Below, one piece after another: positions 32,600 through 42,304 of a DNA stretch of 64,000 nucleotides. Source of the stretch: Favolaschia claudopus (taxonomy: Eukaryota; Basidiomycota; Agaricomycetes; Agaricales; Mycenaceae); the NCBI GenBank assembly GCA_037176885.1, contig JAWWNJ010000080.1:620001-684000 (forward strand), written 5' to 3'. The stretch's first letter is position 1, and every line of letters begins with the position of its first letter. The notes below the pieces were generated by a model, which did not search any database, was not told the origin of the DNA, and saw only the letters and a program-made list of their open reading frames with translations. A program made the translations under genes and the position numbers.

Positions 32600-32896
32600 G
32601 TGAAGCAGATATTTCAGGCACGTAACTTCCTTCCATCGCTCCTCAACAATAGAGTAGTGTTCTTATTCAATTTACCCTTTGCGTTCGGCTCTCATAAGAT
32701 TTTGTTCATTTCCGATGCCGGGAAAACAACATTGATTGAATGCACTACAGACGAGTCATATGGTGCGACGAGAGCTTTGATGAACCGGGACCGTATGTTC
32801 GTCAAACGAGTTGAGGCAATTTGGAAACTTGGATTCGACATGGTTGGTTTGTCAATTTTTTATCTCAATGTTCTCCACCATCTCTCCCCAAACTAA
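32600..32896 (+). CDS. Hypothetical 98-codon frame
   Basis: A protein-like frame with SDAGKTTLIEC, which superficially resembles a P-loop but lacks the first Gly of GxxxxGK. Unrecognised; could be an exon of the surrounding candidate element. Confidence 0.2.
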   Translation: MKQIFQARNFLPSLLNNRVVFLFNLPFAFGSHKILFISDAGKTTLIECTTDESYGATRALMNRDRMFVKRVEAIWKLGFDMVGLSIFYLNVLHHLSPN

Positions 32897-33448
32897 GTAA
32901 TGCTGTTCACAGTCACGACTAATGAGCGGCTTTTAATACTCAGCGCTGCGAGAGTCGACTCACGAAGGCGGACACCCGCTTGATCTGGATGCAGTTACGA
33001 CCGTGGGCAGGGAGGTCATCGCGAAATCTCTGCCGTCCTTTTTCTCTGCAGGGCGGCCTGGTTCGTTGAACGGTTTTGATTTTCTGAGACGGGTCTCTGT
33101 GATGGGGAGGATGAGCAAGAGGCGTGCCGCGTTTTATGCTACGAGTACGTGTGGGACCACGAAAATCCCGGGTCGTGGTGTAAGATGGGTGGGGAGCAAC
33201 AGAGCTTAACGTCAACATCTGGTGTTGAGGGTCCCAATGATTGGGAGTGTAAGGATAATGGTGTGCGCCGCCAAAACTTTCGGGATGCTGTAGATGGGAC
33301 TGCTGGGAAAGAGAGAAGCAGGATTGAGTTGAGAGTTAAGCTTGGTGGGGAGCAGGCGGGTGTGGCCCAGCCAATCCAGGCACGCCGAGGGCACTGAGTT
33401 CTGGCAGACAGTTTTGACGCAAGGAGTGGGGTGCAAACACCTGGTTCT

Positions 33449-34561
33449 GTCGGAAAAATCCTGGACAGCTTGTGTCGGCTCGTAAGTCAACATAAGCCGC
33501 CATGAGGTCATAATTCATAAGGGGATTATAGCGCATAGGTGTAGACCTTTCAAGCTCTCTCCAGCCGCTATAATCCATACCCGGGATTATATGGGATTTA
33601 GGTGCTTACATTGGGTTACCGCGCATTAGCGCACATTCAGGAAACATAGAACTCAATTATGGTGACAAAAAACATCTATTCATGGCTACGACAACGGTTC
33701 GGGTGCTACCCGCCACGCACGGATCGCCTACAAAATAACCTCGACTTCGAATCCCATGCTGGAACGGTAGCACCGCGTAAATGTATCACACAAGTTAGAC
33801 CCAATATAGCACAGTGCTGAAAAGCAGTGATTAGAAGTGGAAGAACAGAGAAGAGAGTGTTAAACGCACAGATGATACATAAATGGCGACAAGAACTAAT
33901 TCAAGAGAATTCAGACACAATTAGATGTCGAGCGGCAGAACGCACCAGGTAACCCACGGAAATTAGGCCCTCGCACATCTCAGTTCGACAAAGCTAGCTG
34001 GTGGTAGCGAGCAACTTCATACAGTATATGCGCCGACTGTAAGTTAACAAGGTGAAAGGGTTATTTAGAATAACGGAGACCGAGAGGCAACCGAGAGCAG
34101 TGATTTGAAGGCAGATGTGGGTCGCTGTGGCACAGCAGGTGGTAGAATCGGTGAGGGCGAGCTGAATACAAGACTTGTGCGGTGGTCGTAGTGGTGGTTG
34201 GGGAGAAAGAGGCGTGGGACGCTTGCCGCAGCACTTCTTCGTACATTGTGAAGGCCGCTGTGGAGTCCGTGTGAAGGTGCCGTAAGCGATCCCGGCAACG
34301 TCGGCACAGTCTTGAAGAAACTGAAGTCGATACCGTACCACCAGCTCTTTGAGGTCCATGGACCGGAAAACAAATTTTTTGGGAAAGGTGGTGAAGAGTG
34401 GCGAAGCTACCGCAACACTTGACACTGCTTCGGCGGTGAGCCGATTGCAACGGCTTATCACGGATCATAATCCCCCGGTGGGCGGCTTGTAATCCCCTGA
34501 AAGCCGTGATGAGGCCATAATCCGGGTCAATCCGTTATGAGCAAACTAGGGTTTTTCCGAC
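33449..34561. mobile_element. 1.1-kb TIR element GTCGGAAAAA
   Basis: Left GTCGGAAAAATCCTG and right inverted GTCGGAAAAACCCTAG enclose 1113 bp. Both ends carry ATAATCC / GGATTAT subterminal motifs. Related ends lie at 21756 and 63236. Overlapping minus-strand frames of 102-155 codons (33994-34468) suggest a decayed coding region, but no domain is recognised. No TSD was seen. Confidence 0.65.
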
Positions 34562-34589
34562 ATCGCAGTGTAGGGGTGATATAGAAGCA

Positions 34590-35005
34590 CTGCAAAACAA
34601 ACCGCCGTCTACATGTGAGCTGATAGACCGGTGACCGTCTGTCTATGGAGCAAGCTGTCGATAGACAGACCGGTGTGCACAATAACACTCAGAAATGCTC
34701 ATTGTGTTGTTGAATTAAGAAATTTCATCGAAAATGTGCTGCTGCGAGGAACTAGTGGAATAACCTTTTTTGGTAACTCGGTGTGACGTGGCAATTCAAA
34801 CTCAGATCGACCAGCCTGTGTATCGACAAGCTTGCTTCCATACACAGGCTGGATTCGAGCCTAGTGAGCTGAGGAATTCCTGGGTTGTTCACTCACCCTG
34901 GGACAACTCCATTGACGGTTCTTGGCTGGGTGGCCCGGCGGCCTTGCGCAAGCGTTGTCGATGACAATTAATTATTTCCTATCCTATTCCTATCCTATAA
35001 TCCTA
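34590..35005. other. Non-coding stretch with two hairpins
   Basis: Inverted pairs around CCGGTGACCGTCTGTC (34630-34690) and CAGCCTGTGTAT..CTTG/..ATACACAGGCTG (34812-34855). The target base A next to the Helitron end is 35005. Confidence 0.4.
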
Positions 35006-35379
35006 CTAGCAGTGAGCCCGTGCTTCGCCACGGGTTAAATCTCAATATAGGGTACGCGAAGAGTGTTTAAGGACAAAATTTGAATTTGAAATACAAAGTG
35101 CAAATATATTCTACTGGCGCTGACGGCGACGACTATTACCAGTGGAACTACCTTCGCCTTTATCGTCGTCTCTGTTGTTTGGCTGCTCGGTAGGTTGATC
35201 ATTGCTGGTGACTAACGTAATTTTTCGCTTTTTGGGAGCGGGTTGTTCCGTGACCTCGTCAAAGCCAGTGAACATCAGCGCGGAGGAGGCACCGGAGTTG
35301 GATTCTGAGGGCGACAGAGTTGGCGATGAATGGGGGGAGAGAAATGTAGAAAGCACATACTCAATTTAAGATAGAGAGA
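35006..35379 (-). mobile_element. Mini-Helitron, 374 bp, minus orientation
   Basis: The 3' end read on the minus strand is hairpin CCCGTGGCGAAGCACGGG, then CTCACTG, then CTAG, followed by T. A matching 5' end TCTCTCTATCTTAAATTG preceded by A is found at 35379, so insertion between A and T fits. Inside, a minus frame of 81 codons (35356-35111) is Ser-rich with a PKKRK stretch, perhaps a captured exon tail. The 3' end is solid; the 5' border is a best guess. Confidence 0.55.
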
Positions 35380-36419
35380 TGAGATGGAATCAATTTATTA
35401 AGTAACGTTTCATGCCCTTTAGGGCATATGTCGCTACTGTGCGCCTCTGTGTAGCTAATGGTAGGTACTGTGGTAGGTACGAGTAGTCATGATGAGTAGA
35501 TCAAGAAAGTAGGTGTGGACACGGGCACGAGTAAATGCGAGGCCATGAGAAAATGATCATGGTGGGACAAACTTGAGAGTATGGTATGGTTCATGGGGCG
35601 AAAAGCTCTAGGAGCGGAAGTCCAGGTACGGTTGATTGTACATGAGAGAGAAGGGACATGAGGGGAGGGGGAATAAGTGTTAAACGGACTCGCCTCGGTG
35701 CTCACTTTGCATACCAGCAAAGAAAGATCCAGAGGCAGAAAGTTCATCCTCGATGCGACGGAAGAGTATCTGACGGACAGGGCACTCGGCCGCCGTAGCT
35801 GAGTGTTTACCACCACAGCCACGCAGAGCGCATTTCGGGACGATATGGGGGCACTGTTTGCCAGATTTGCAGGGTTTGGCATTGGGGCAACGGCATTCTG
35901 AAGTGGGATGAGGACCAGCGCAGGTGCCACAGACAGCCTTGCTGTGGCATTGGGAGGCAATATGACCGAATCGGAAACATTTGAAGCACTGGCTGGGACG
36001 GGGCCGGTACTTCTCGACACGGTGGAGGAATCCTTCAAGCGCCAGGCGCTCTCTAATGCAATCATTTGCCACGTCCGCATCGTCAAAATACAGGACAAGC
36101 GATGAGTGGCGTTTGGTTGCTCGGAGCTGCTCGGGAGAGCGGCGGCCAATCCAATGGACTGACCGAAGGTTGGTGACGATGCCCGGGATCCGAGACTCAT
36201 TGTCGTCGACGAGGTCTCGTACCCAAGAGGCATCTCCATCTGCCTCTATACGGGTTGACGTTGACACTCGGTGGACAATGACGGCGAAGACTGGGGTTCG
36301 GATTTTGAGAAGGCTGGAGAACGAGGGCAGCCATGAGCTCTCCTGGTCTCGAAGGGTCACCACCTCCTCCGGTGAGTTGAGAGTGGGGCGGATGTCACCG
36401 TTACGATGCAAGGCGAGTC

Positions 36420-36879
36420 CTAAGGTTGGACACGGGTCCACCCGCGGGTCCCAAAAGCTGACCCGCACCCGTACCCGGCAGTACCGTACCCGTGCCAGAC
36501 CCGACCCGCAACCCGCGCGGGTTACCCGCGGGTTCGGCAAGACCCGCGGTATTCGACGGGTCAGCAGTAAATTCGGCGACGGCAGGCATTAAACCTTGAT
36601 TTTAGCTCAAAATTGATGGTTTCCTAGGTCGGCAGCGACGCTGTTTTGGACTCCACAGTGATTTCCGAAGTGATTTGGGACTGATTGATGGCACAATCAA
36701 TAAGCGGCAGAGGCGGAACGTGAATTGCCGACGTCGGCCGACGTTAGCCGAGGCCCGCGGGTCTACCCGCCCGGGTACGCGGTATGGCGCGGGTCAGCGA
36801 AAGGTCGACCCGTACCCCTACCCGCAAGACCCTCGGGTACGATACCGCGGGTATACCCGATACCCGTGTCCATCCTTAA
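36420..36879. mobile_element. TIR element TAAGGTTGGACACGGGT, CCCGCGGG-rich
   Basis: TAAGGTTGGACACGGGT and its complement (one mismatch) delimit 460 bp inside ORF1. Both arms are full of ACCCGCGGGT-type palindromes. The flanks GCGAGTCC and GCGACTGC might be a decayed 8-bp TSD. Confidence 0.7.
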
Positions 36880-36991
36880 GCGACTGCACGAGCCAATGGG
36901 GTCTGGGAAAAATATGTTTCCCCATCCCCAGCAAGGGCTTCGTACGTGATCCCCAAGCGTGTTGTCAGCGAGTTGAATTGGTCGCGTGCAG

Positions 36992-37215
36992 CTGCGGGGG
37001 ATCCTATACATGAAAAGAAGAAGTGCACAGCATTGGGTCCAGGAAAGGGAATTTTACCCCGTGACTTTCTGTCAAAGCCTGAGAATCCCCGCGGCGACGC
37101 GCGCCGGCGAGTGCAGCGAGCGGCAGTGCGGCGGCGTCGGCCTTGAAAGCAGCAAGTGAGTGCAGGTCAAAGCATTTGAAGGGTCCTGAGTGGCGAAGGC
37201 ACGGGTCCCATAGCT
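36992..37215 (+). mobile_element. SINE-like insertion (module B) with 7-bp TSD
   Basis: CGTGCAG is found immediately before (36985-36991) and after (37216-37222) the insertion, and removing one copy plus the insert joins the ORF1 frame without a stop. The insert matches 62060-62266 and 20550-20695. It lacks module A, so it looks 5'-truncated, as expected for target-primed retroposition. Confidence 0.75.
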
Positions 37216-37909
37216 CGTGCAGACTGAAAGCTGGGGATCGGCGGTCAGGACGAGATCACATGATGTGTTACGTGTGACGTGGTGGGCCGCCGAAGCGACG
37301 GAGGGGGCTGTCGTGGCTGGAGCAGAGGTTTTGAGTGTGGAGGCATAGGTGCGTTGAGGTGCATGGGCAGCTACAGAGGCTAATTCTTTGACAGTGTTGT
37401 TGAGAGCATCAAATTTGGATACGAGGGAGTCAAGACGGCTTGTGGTTTCTGATGAGGATGGTGTCTTTTGTTGTACGAGCTGCGCTACGAGCTTTCGTAG
37501 GTTGTTAATGGCGTCAACGGTGACTGAACATGTTTTGGCGGTGGCCTTGGGCAAGGGGAGGGCATAGATGGCTTGGTGGAGGTCATGAATGGTGAACCTG
37601 GCCGGAGTGGCGGGGTCCTTTGTTTGCGATGGTGATGGTTGCTGATTGAAAGCCATCCTACTCAATTTAACAGGACTTGGCTCCGCCTTTGGTGCAGATG
37701 TCCCTTGGCCAACAAAGGTGACCTTCTCGATATCGATGATGTTGGAATATGAAGCCGAAGGTGATCTCGGGGATCATTAGTAAGCCCGAAATGTTGAACC
37801 TTCCAGATATTTCTTCGAGTTTCTATTTCACTCAGCTACCCACAGTGTTACTAATATTCCTGAGAGGTATAAATACCAAGTAGATACTGCTCTGTACTTT
37901 ACTGGTTTG

Positions 37910-38116
37910 TGTTGAAGGCGTGAGACCATCACGCGCCGCCTTTCCTATCTGTCCGTTTCCTCGCTACACCCCCCCTATCCGTCCCTTTGTATATTCCTTA
38001 TATTGTGTCGTACGTACCGATTTCCTGTAGCTCTCGCACCCCCATCTCGTCGCTCTCTCGCGCCTCGAATATACCTGCCTGGGCTCAATCTTGTGTGAAC
38101 CATAGCCTGTTCTATA
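37910..38116 (+). repeat. 5' LTR of the Copia-type element
   Basis: 207 bp, TGTTGAAGGCGTGAGACC at the start. Pyrimidine-rich, with TATATTGTGTCG near the middle. Differs from the 3' LTR by a G/A near its end (CATAGCC vs CATAACC). Confidence 0.9.
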
Positions 38117-38321
38117 GGTTATGGGCCCCGCACCCCTCCTCTGCTTCTAATATCTCCTCTTCGCCGCTTCATCTGCCCCTATCCTCGTTTCACCGCTCCC
38201 CATTGCCCGTCTTCTCAACGACCGACCACCGTGCCTGCGTAGGCAACTGACCGACCGAACCCGAACCCGAACGAACGTGTGCCTGCGTTAGGTGCCCCGA
38301 CCGATTGTACTGCCTTCTGCG

Positions 38322-39116
38322 ATGGATTCGAAGGCTCTTGATGCGAAGAATGGAACCCGCCTGTCGGACGACGTCTCGTTCGACGACTGGCAGTTTGAGA
38401 CCCGGGCCGAGTTGCGGCGCCGGACTGTGTTACCCATCGTTTTGGGAGACGAGACGAGGCCGCTCGGTAGCGACAACTCGAAGGCCGTGAAGGCCTGGAT
38501 TACGAGGCGGGATCTGGCGACTGCGACGATTATTGGCCGACTCGATCCGTCCCAATTCGCTCACGTTCGGGCATTTGAGGAGGATCCGAAGGGGATGTGG
38601 GACCGGTTGGAGGAGATGCATCTCAGCACTGGGCTGGGTGGTGTTGTTGCGATGTGGAGGAAATTCTACAGCCTTCGTAAGCCTGATGGTCTTTCGAGCA
38701 TGCGCGCTTACATCGCTTCCGTCCGAGCCCATGCGGAGAAACTCGAACGCCTCTACGAGGACAAGCCGTCGGATGCGCAGATTATTGCGACACTTCTCAT
38801 GTCCCTCCCCGCTTCGTACAACACCCTCATTATCTCCCTCGACTCTCACCCCCAGCATGACGAGCTGGAATTCGTTATCGGCCGCTTGCTCAACGAAGAA
38901 ACGCGTCAGGAAGCTGAGCTTTCTGTTACCCTGGACTCGGACCTCCCCGCTTCTGCGCTCACCGCCCGCACATACCGCGACCGTTCCCGCATTACGTGCT
39001 TCAAATGCAGGAAACTCGGTCATTACCAGAACGAATGCCCCGAGCCCGGCCCTCTCGTTCCTATCCCCGGACGCGAGACCACCACCGCAGCTGTCGTCGA
39101 CACATACCATTTCTGA
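38322..39116 (+). CDS. Copia-type Gag with CCHC knuckle
   Basis: The first true ATG of the frame is 38322 (MDSKALDAKNG), giving about 264 residues. Residues 70-200 match the UBN2/retrotran_gag capsid domain (MWDRLEEMHLST, MRAYIASVRAHAEKLERL, IIATLLMSLPASYN). Near the C terminus lies the zinc knuckle CFKCRKLGHYQNEC (CX2CX4HX4C). The protein should form the cytoplasmic virus-like particle and bind element RNA. No frameshift or stop, consistent with recent activity. It is the only gene of the element. Confidence 0.9.
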   Translation: MDSKALDAKNGTRLSDDVSFDDWQFETRAELRRRTVLPIVLGDETRPLGSDNSKAVKAWITRRDLATATIIGRLDPSQFAHVRAFEEDPKGMWDRLEEMHLSTGLGGVVAMWRKFYSLRKPDGLSSMRAYIASVRAHAEKLERLYEDKPSDAQIIATLLMSLPASYNTLIISLDSHPQHDELEFVIGRLLNEETRQEAELSVTLDSDLPASALTARTYRDRSRITCFKCRKLGHYQNECPEPGPLVPIPGRETTTAAVVDTYHF

Positions 39117-39231
39117 TTTTTTTTTTCTCTTCCCCGCCATCGCTCCAGTGGGAGCCGTCATGATTGTTGGACTTCATTTCTTGTTACCTATCGCTAATGT
39201 CGAGTACGCGGCGCGCGTTGGTCAGTGGGAG

Positions 39232-39438
39232 TGTTGAAGGCGTGAGACCATCACGCGCCGCCTTTCCTATCTGTCCGTTTCCTCGCTACACCCCCCCTAT
39301 CCGTCCCTTTGTATATTCCTTATATTGTGTCGTACGTACCGATTTCCTGTAGCTCTCGCACCCCCATCTCGTCGCTCTCTCGCGCCTCGAATATACCTGC
39401 CTGGGCTCAATCTTGTGTGAACCATAACCTGTTCTATA
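39232..39438 (+). repeat. 3' LTR of the Copia-type element
   Basis: Same 207 bp as the 5' LTR. The bases just upstream (GGTCAGTGGGAG) are purine-rich and may be the polypurine tract. Confidence 0.9.
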
Positions 39439-40452
39439 GTTTGCAAGGGAATAAATCACCTTACTCCTATTCCAAGCTCAAACCACCCGCTTTTTCTACA
39501 GATGATGAAATGCTTGACAGTACGATCCGGGTTGCGCTCAACACCAGTTAAGAAACCATCAACTACTACCGGCTTGTCTGGCCCAGGAAGGGGTTTTTTG
39601 TTCTGCCAGCGCGGGGTGTCAGAGAAAACACAGTGAACCGGGAATTGGTTGTTGTAAGCCTTGTTGGCGGAGAGATATTGCTCAGCGGTAATGTCGAAAG
39701 ATGAGTTCTGCTTGTCGACATTGGAAGCAGTGCCGCATACACTGACAAATGGGTGATATTTGGGGGTGAAATTCTCAGGCAACCCAAAGGGTATCAACTG
39801 GAAACGATTGTTAGTTTGAGCGTATTGAAAATACAGGCCAAACGGTAAGTGAAACTCACAGATATGATGTCCCCAAAGAGGTGGTAGTCCACGGCGGCCA
39901 GTTTGTCAGAGAAAACTTCGATGTCAGGCGAGATACGGGCGGCCTGTAGATTACGTAAATCAGTACAACTTTAACATTCAGCAATAAACACAGACATGAA
40001 TCACCATGCTACAGCAGGAAACTGGCGCAAACTCGTCATCTTCGAGAAACCAGTCAAAAATCGGTACAGATGTGTAGCACACGAAGGTGCAGCCTCGAAG
40101 GCTCAAAAATAGCTAAAAAATGGGCTCGTCGGCCTCGTTCCGCTCGTCGGCGTTGGTGATGGGTTAGGGTGCGTGAGCCAGAGGTTGCACCCAAGGGTGA
40201 CCTCCACACCCGTGCTGCCTTCCGCAGCCTTCGTGCAGCACGAAAATGATGCGCTTCACCGCTGCAAGGCCGCGGGAACGGGAAGCCCCAACGATATTTG
40301 AAGGGGTCGTTGCCGCAAGATCACTTGTTCTTACCGTATTGGGAAATGCCATCAGAAATTTCTCTGCGCACTCATTTCGAGCTCGTTTTGCGTCGAATGA
40401 CCAAGAAAATTTGTCAGATTTATGCTACAGCTCTGTACAATACATTACGCGT

Positions 40453-41090
40453 CTAATAATCAACCGACAAGAAGTCATTTTCTTTCAATTCACGAAGCCG
40501 GCGTGGAAAAGAATGATATACTTTGAGAGTGTACTCTTGGAAAGACACCGACTCCCAGATCTCCGACAACAACACAAAGAATTGTTCTGCATTCTGGATG
40601 TCCATAAAACGAGGGTGGCGCCTTACCCGTCGCTTAAATTCTCTCCATGCGTTCTCAATTGGAGAGAGATCAGGAGAGCGGGCCGGCCAATTAAACACGC
40701 AGATGTTGTGATCAAGAAACCATGCCTGCGCAAGCCGGCTGGTGTGTTTGGGGTCATTGTCTTGTTGGAAGGTGTGCTGCCGATTCTCGAGATGGTCGTA
40801 GATGGGTACCATGGCATGCTCGAGAATCTTGACATACAATTCAGCGTTGAGCGTCCCGTCAATGCGAATCAGTTTAGAGACGCCCAGAGGGTGGATCGCA
40901 CCCCAAACATTGACCCTCACACCCTTCCGACCATGAGCTTCCATCCCCTGAACACTCCGCGGAGCAAGCGCGTCCTGGCCACGTCGACGCCGAACGTAAC
41001 GGCGGCCATCCAAAACAGCTAGCTCAATCTTGGATTCGTCGGAGTTGATGAGGACCCCGCGGGCGGAAGATATAAAGGTTTGGGGTGCTG
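40453..41090 (-). pseudogene. Tc1-type transposase, 5'-truncated
   Basis: The minus frame is open from about 41090 to the stop at 40453. It carries the first catalytic Asp (LINSDESKIELAVLDGRRY), the second (QQDNDPKHTS) and the Glu (LSPIENAWREFKRRV), spaced as DD34E. These residues cut and join DNA at TA sites. The N-terminal helix-turn-helix DNA-binding part, roughly 100 residues in the family, is absent upstream. The catalytic core itself has no stop, so truncation is the main defect. It lies back to back with the STAND-like gene at 41236. Confidence 0.85.
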
Positions 41091-41235
41091 CTTAGCAATT
41101 GCTCACCACGATCTGGGTGAAATGGGCTTTCGGTAAGCGTTCGGCCGAGAGCACAGTCTCGTGTTGGTCTCGTGTTGGCATCGTGTTGGCATTCTCGTGC
41201 CCCACTGCTTCAGGTCCTCGTATTGCCTCAGCTCT

Positions 41236-42304
41236 ATGGTCTTTCTCTCCTGTTTTGGCCTGAAGAAACTTACTCGCAGCAAGCCCCGAGACTCAACACC
41301 GGATCAAGGGCGAAAGAAAAAAGCGCAAACCGCAACAAATGTCCTAACCGCGGCTCTACGCGCTCTGGGAACCTGGTCTAGTCACATCCCGGTATTGGGG
41401 ATGTTGAATAGCGTCATCGAGCCTGTTCTAGCCCTTACTGAGCAAGTCCAGGTGTGCATGTAGCTAACGATTGGCTACAGTTCTGATCTTACTTATCTGC
41501 CAGCAAACTGCTGATAACATGGAAAAAATCTTGTCCAATTATCATCGCGCGTCGAATATCTCACAGAGGTGATTCAGAAGTCAGATAACCAGGAAATTAT
41601 TGGTGAACGACTGAGAGGGTATGTCAATAGCTATTTTGTATGGGACGTTACTTACACAAGCAGAGAGTTACTCAGAATGCAGGAGGATCTAGGAGGAGCT
41701 CACAAAGAACAGTGGTTGGGACAATTTTTTAATAGCAGGGACAACGCTGCCATGATTAAAAAGCATAACAACAATCTTTTGGCTATGATTACGGAAAACA
41801 CTGTAAGAGCAAGATCAAGTCTTGGTTGCGCCTTCAAGTCCTCGCTACTAACGAACATGATAGCTTATGGGGGTCGACCAGATTATGAAAAAGCTAAAGG
41901 ACATTGAAGTGAGCGTATTTTCTGTCTCACTCTTGCCATTGGATTCTTATTGTTGAAAAGCAATCTAAACTGTCAACCTTCGGTGAGGATGCAGCATTCG
42001 ACTCACCATGCACTGCTGATCTGGTTACGGGTCCAGATAACTGGTGGGCATGGAGGCTCAGGAGGTGCAGGCCATGAAGTCGGGGGCAAGGGTGGAGTTG
42101 GTGGAGGTCCTCGTCTCAGTTTTTGCCACGGGATTCCGGCTCACTTGGGCAACATTTCGGGTGCGGACGTATATTGTAGCTCAAAGCTTCAATCATCTCA
42201 CACGCAGACTAGGTGGGCATGGAGGATCAGGGGGATCGGGTATGGTTGGTGGCATGGGCGGCACAGGGAACGGGCCCATTATAAAGTTCAGCTACTCGGT
42301 GTGA
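41236..42304 (+). pseudogene. STAND/NLR-type N-terminal region followed by Gly-rich repeats
   Basis: Five exons can be laid out: 41236-41451, 41504-41618, 41664-41802, 41864-41908 and 41961 on, all with GT..AG introns, the fourth intron carrying a CTAAC branch site. The helical first part (TAALRALGTWSSHIPVLGML, RVEYLTEVIQKSDNQ, ELLRMQEDLGGAHKEQW) resembles the fungal N-terminal domain of STAND (NLR-like) proteins. The last part repeats GGHGGSGG..GG.GG.G.GP twice (42046-42115, 42210-42285). Three frameshifts are needed: at the A6 run 41523-41528 (one base lost), near 42030, and near 42205. The TA MITE at 42295 cuts the 3' end. Homology is recalled, not computed. Confidence 0.55.

Larger units (their letters stand above)
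30660..32600. mobile_element. Candidate larger element with GTGAATTTCAC repeats
   Basis: Both sides of this segment carry many GTGAA/TTCAC units (30750-30960; 31895-31925; 32450-32590), often as TTCACTTGG or GTGAATTTCAC. The pattern parallels the subterminal arrays of the CACTG element. It contains the 100-bp inverted repeat at 31020/31560 and one 450-bp MITE. Terminal repeats and TSD were not resolved. Confidence 0.35.
35680..37680 (-). pseudogene. Non-LTR retrotransposon ORF1 (gag-like), two insertions
   Basis: The N-terminal half (from MAFNQQPSPSQ at about 37656) has a hydrophilic coiled-coil-like region and the TYASTLKT segment common in LINE ORF1 proteins. The C-terminal half (36430-35680) encodes RNGDIRPTLNSPEE and a string of CCHC-type knuckles (CFKCFRFGHIASQC, CGTCAGPHPTSEC), then a third Cys/His cluster. 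Such proteins coat the retrotransposon RNA. The frame is split by a 224-bp SINE-like insertion (36992-37215) and by a 460-bp TIR element (36420-36879). No endonuclease or reverse transcriptase is visible downstream, so this copy lacks ORF2. Confidence 0.8.
37910..39438 (+). mobile_element. Gag-only Copia-type LTR retrotransposon (TR-GAG type), 1529 bp
   Basis: Two 207-bp LTRs (37910-38116, 39232-39438) differ at about one base. Element ends are TGTTGAAGG and GTTCTATA, with a perfect GTTTG TSD (37905-37909, 39439-39443). The interior holds one intact gag gene (38322-39116) and no protease, integrase or reverse transcriptase. This architecture is known as a terminal-repeat element with a GAG domain (TR-GAG); it should depend on enzymes from a full Copia relative. 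Confidence 0.9.
37740..39500. mobile_element. Solo LTR (227 bp), itself interrupted by a Copia-type element
   Basis: TGTTGGAATATG at 37740 and CTTTTTCTACA ending at 39500 are TG..CA termini, flanked by GATGA on both sides (37735-37739, 39501-39505). Subtracting the nested element 37910-39438 and its 5-bp TSD leaves 227 bp, with a TATAAATACC box near 37868. Removal restores the host frame at VKHFII/DIEK. Confidence 0.85.
37680..40110 (-). pseudogene. Agaricomycete multi-copy protein (possible OB-fold type), split by nested LTR elements
   Basis: Exons on the minus strand: about 40110-40005 (ends SCCSM), 39943-39860 (ARISPDIEVFSDKLAAVDYH), 39797-39506 (VSVCGTASNVDKQNSSFDIT, FPVHCVFSDTPRWQNKKPLP, DGFLTGVERNPDRTVKHF). 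Introns are 61 and 62 nt with GT..AG borders and preserved phase. The frame stops soon after VKHFII because a solo LTR inserted there; the family sequence resumes at 37734 with DIEKVTFVGQGTSAPK. I recall this family from Agaricomycetes as an uncharacterised multi-copy protein; the beta-rich pattern suggests an OB fold, which is an inference. After about 37680 the frame runs into a LINE ORF1. Upstream, a Tc1 remnant abuts the first visible exon. Confidence 0.65.

Noticed and set aside
32600..32896. P-loop ATPase fragment
   Set aside because: The GKTT lacks the preceding Gly of the Walker A motif and nothing else supports an NTPase.
37072..37215. C-terminal part of the 197-codon ORF as genuine LINE ORF1
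   Set aside because: This part lies in the SINE-like insertion flanked by CGTGCAG; the ORF1 reading resumes on the other side.
38430..39237. Long frames antisense to, or in another frame of, the Copia gag
   Set aside because: Shadows of the gag gene 38322-39116, which has a capsid domain and a zinc knuckle.
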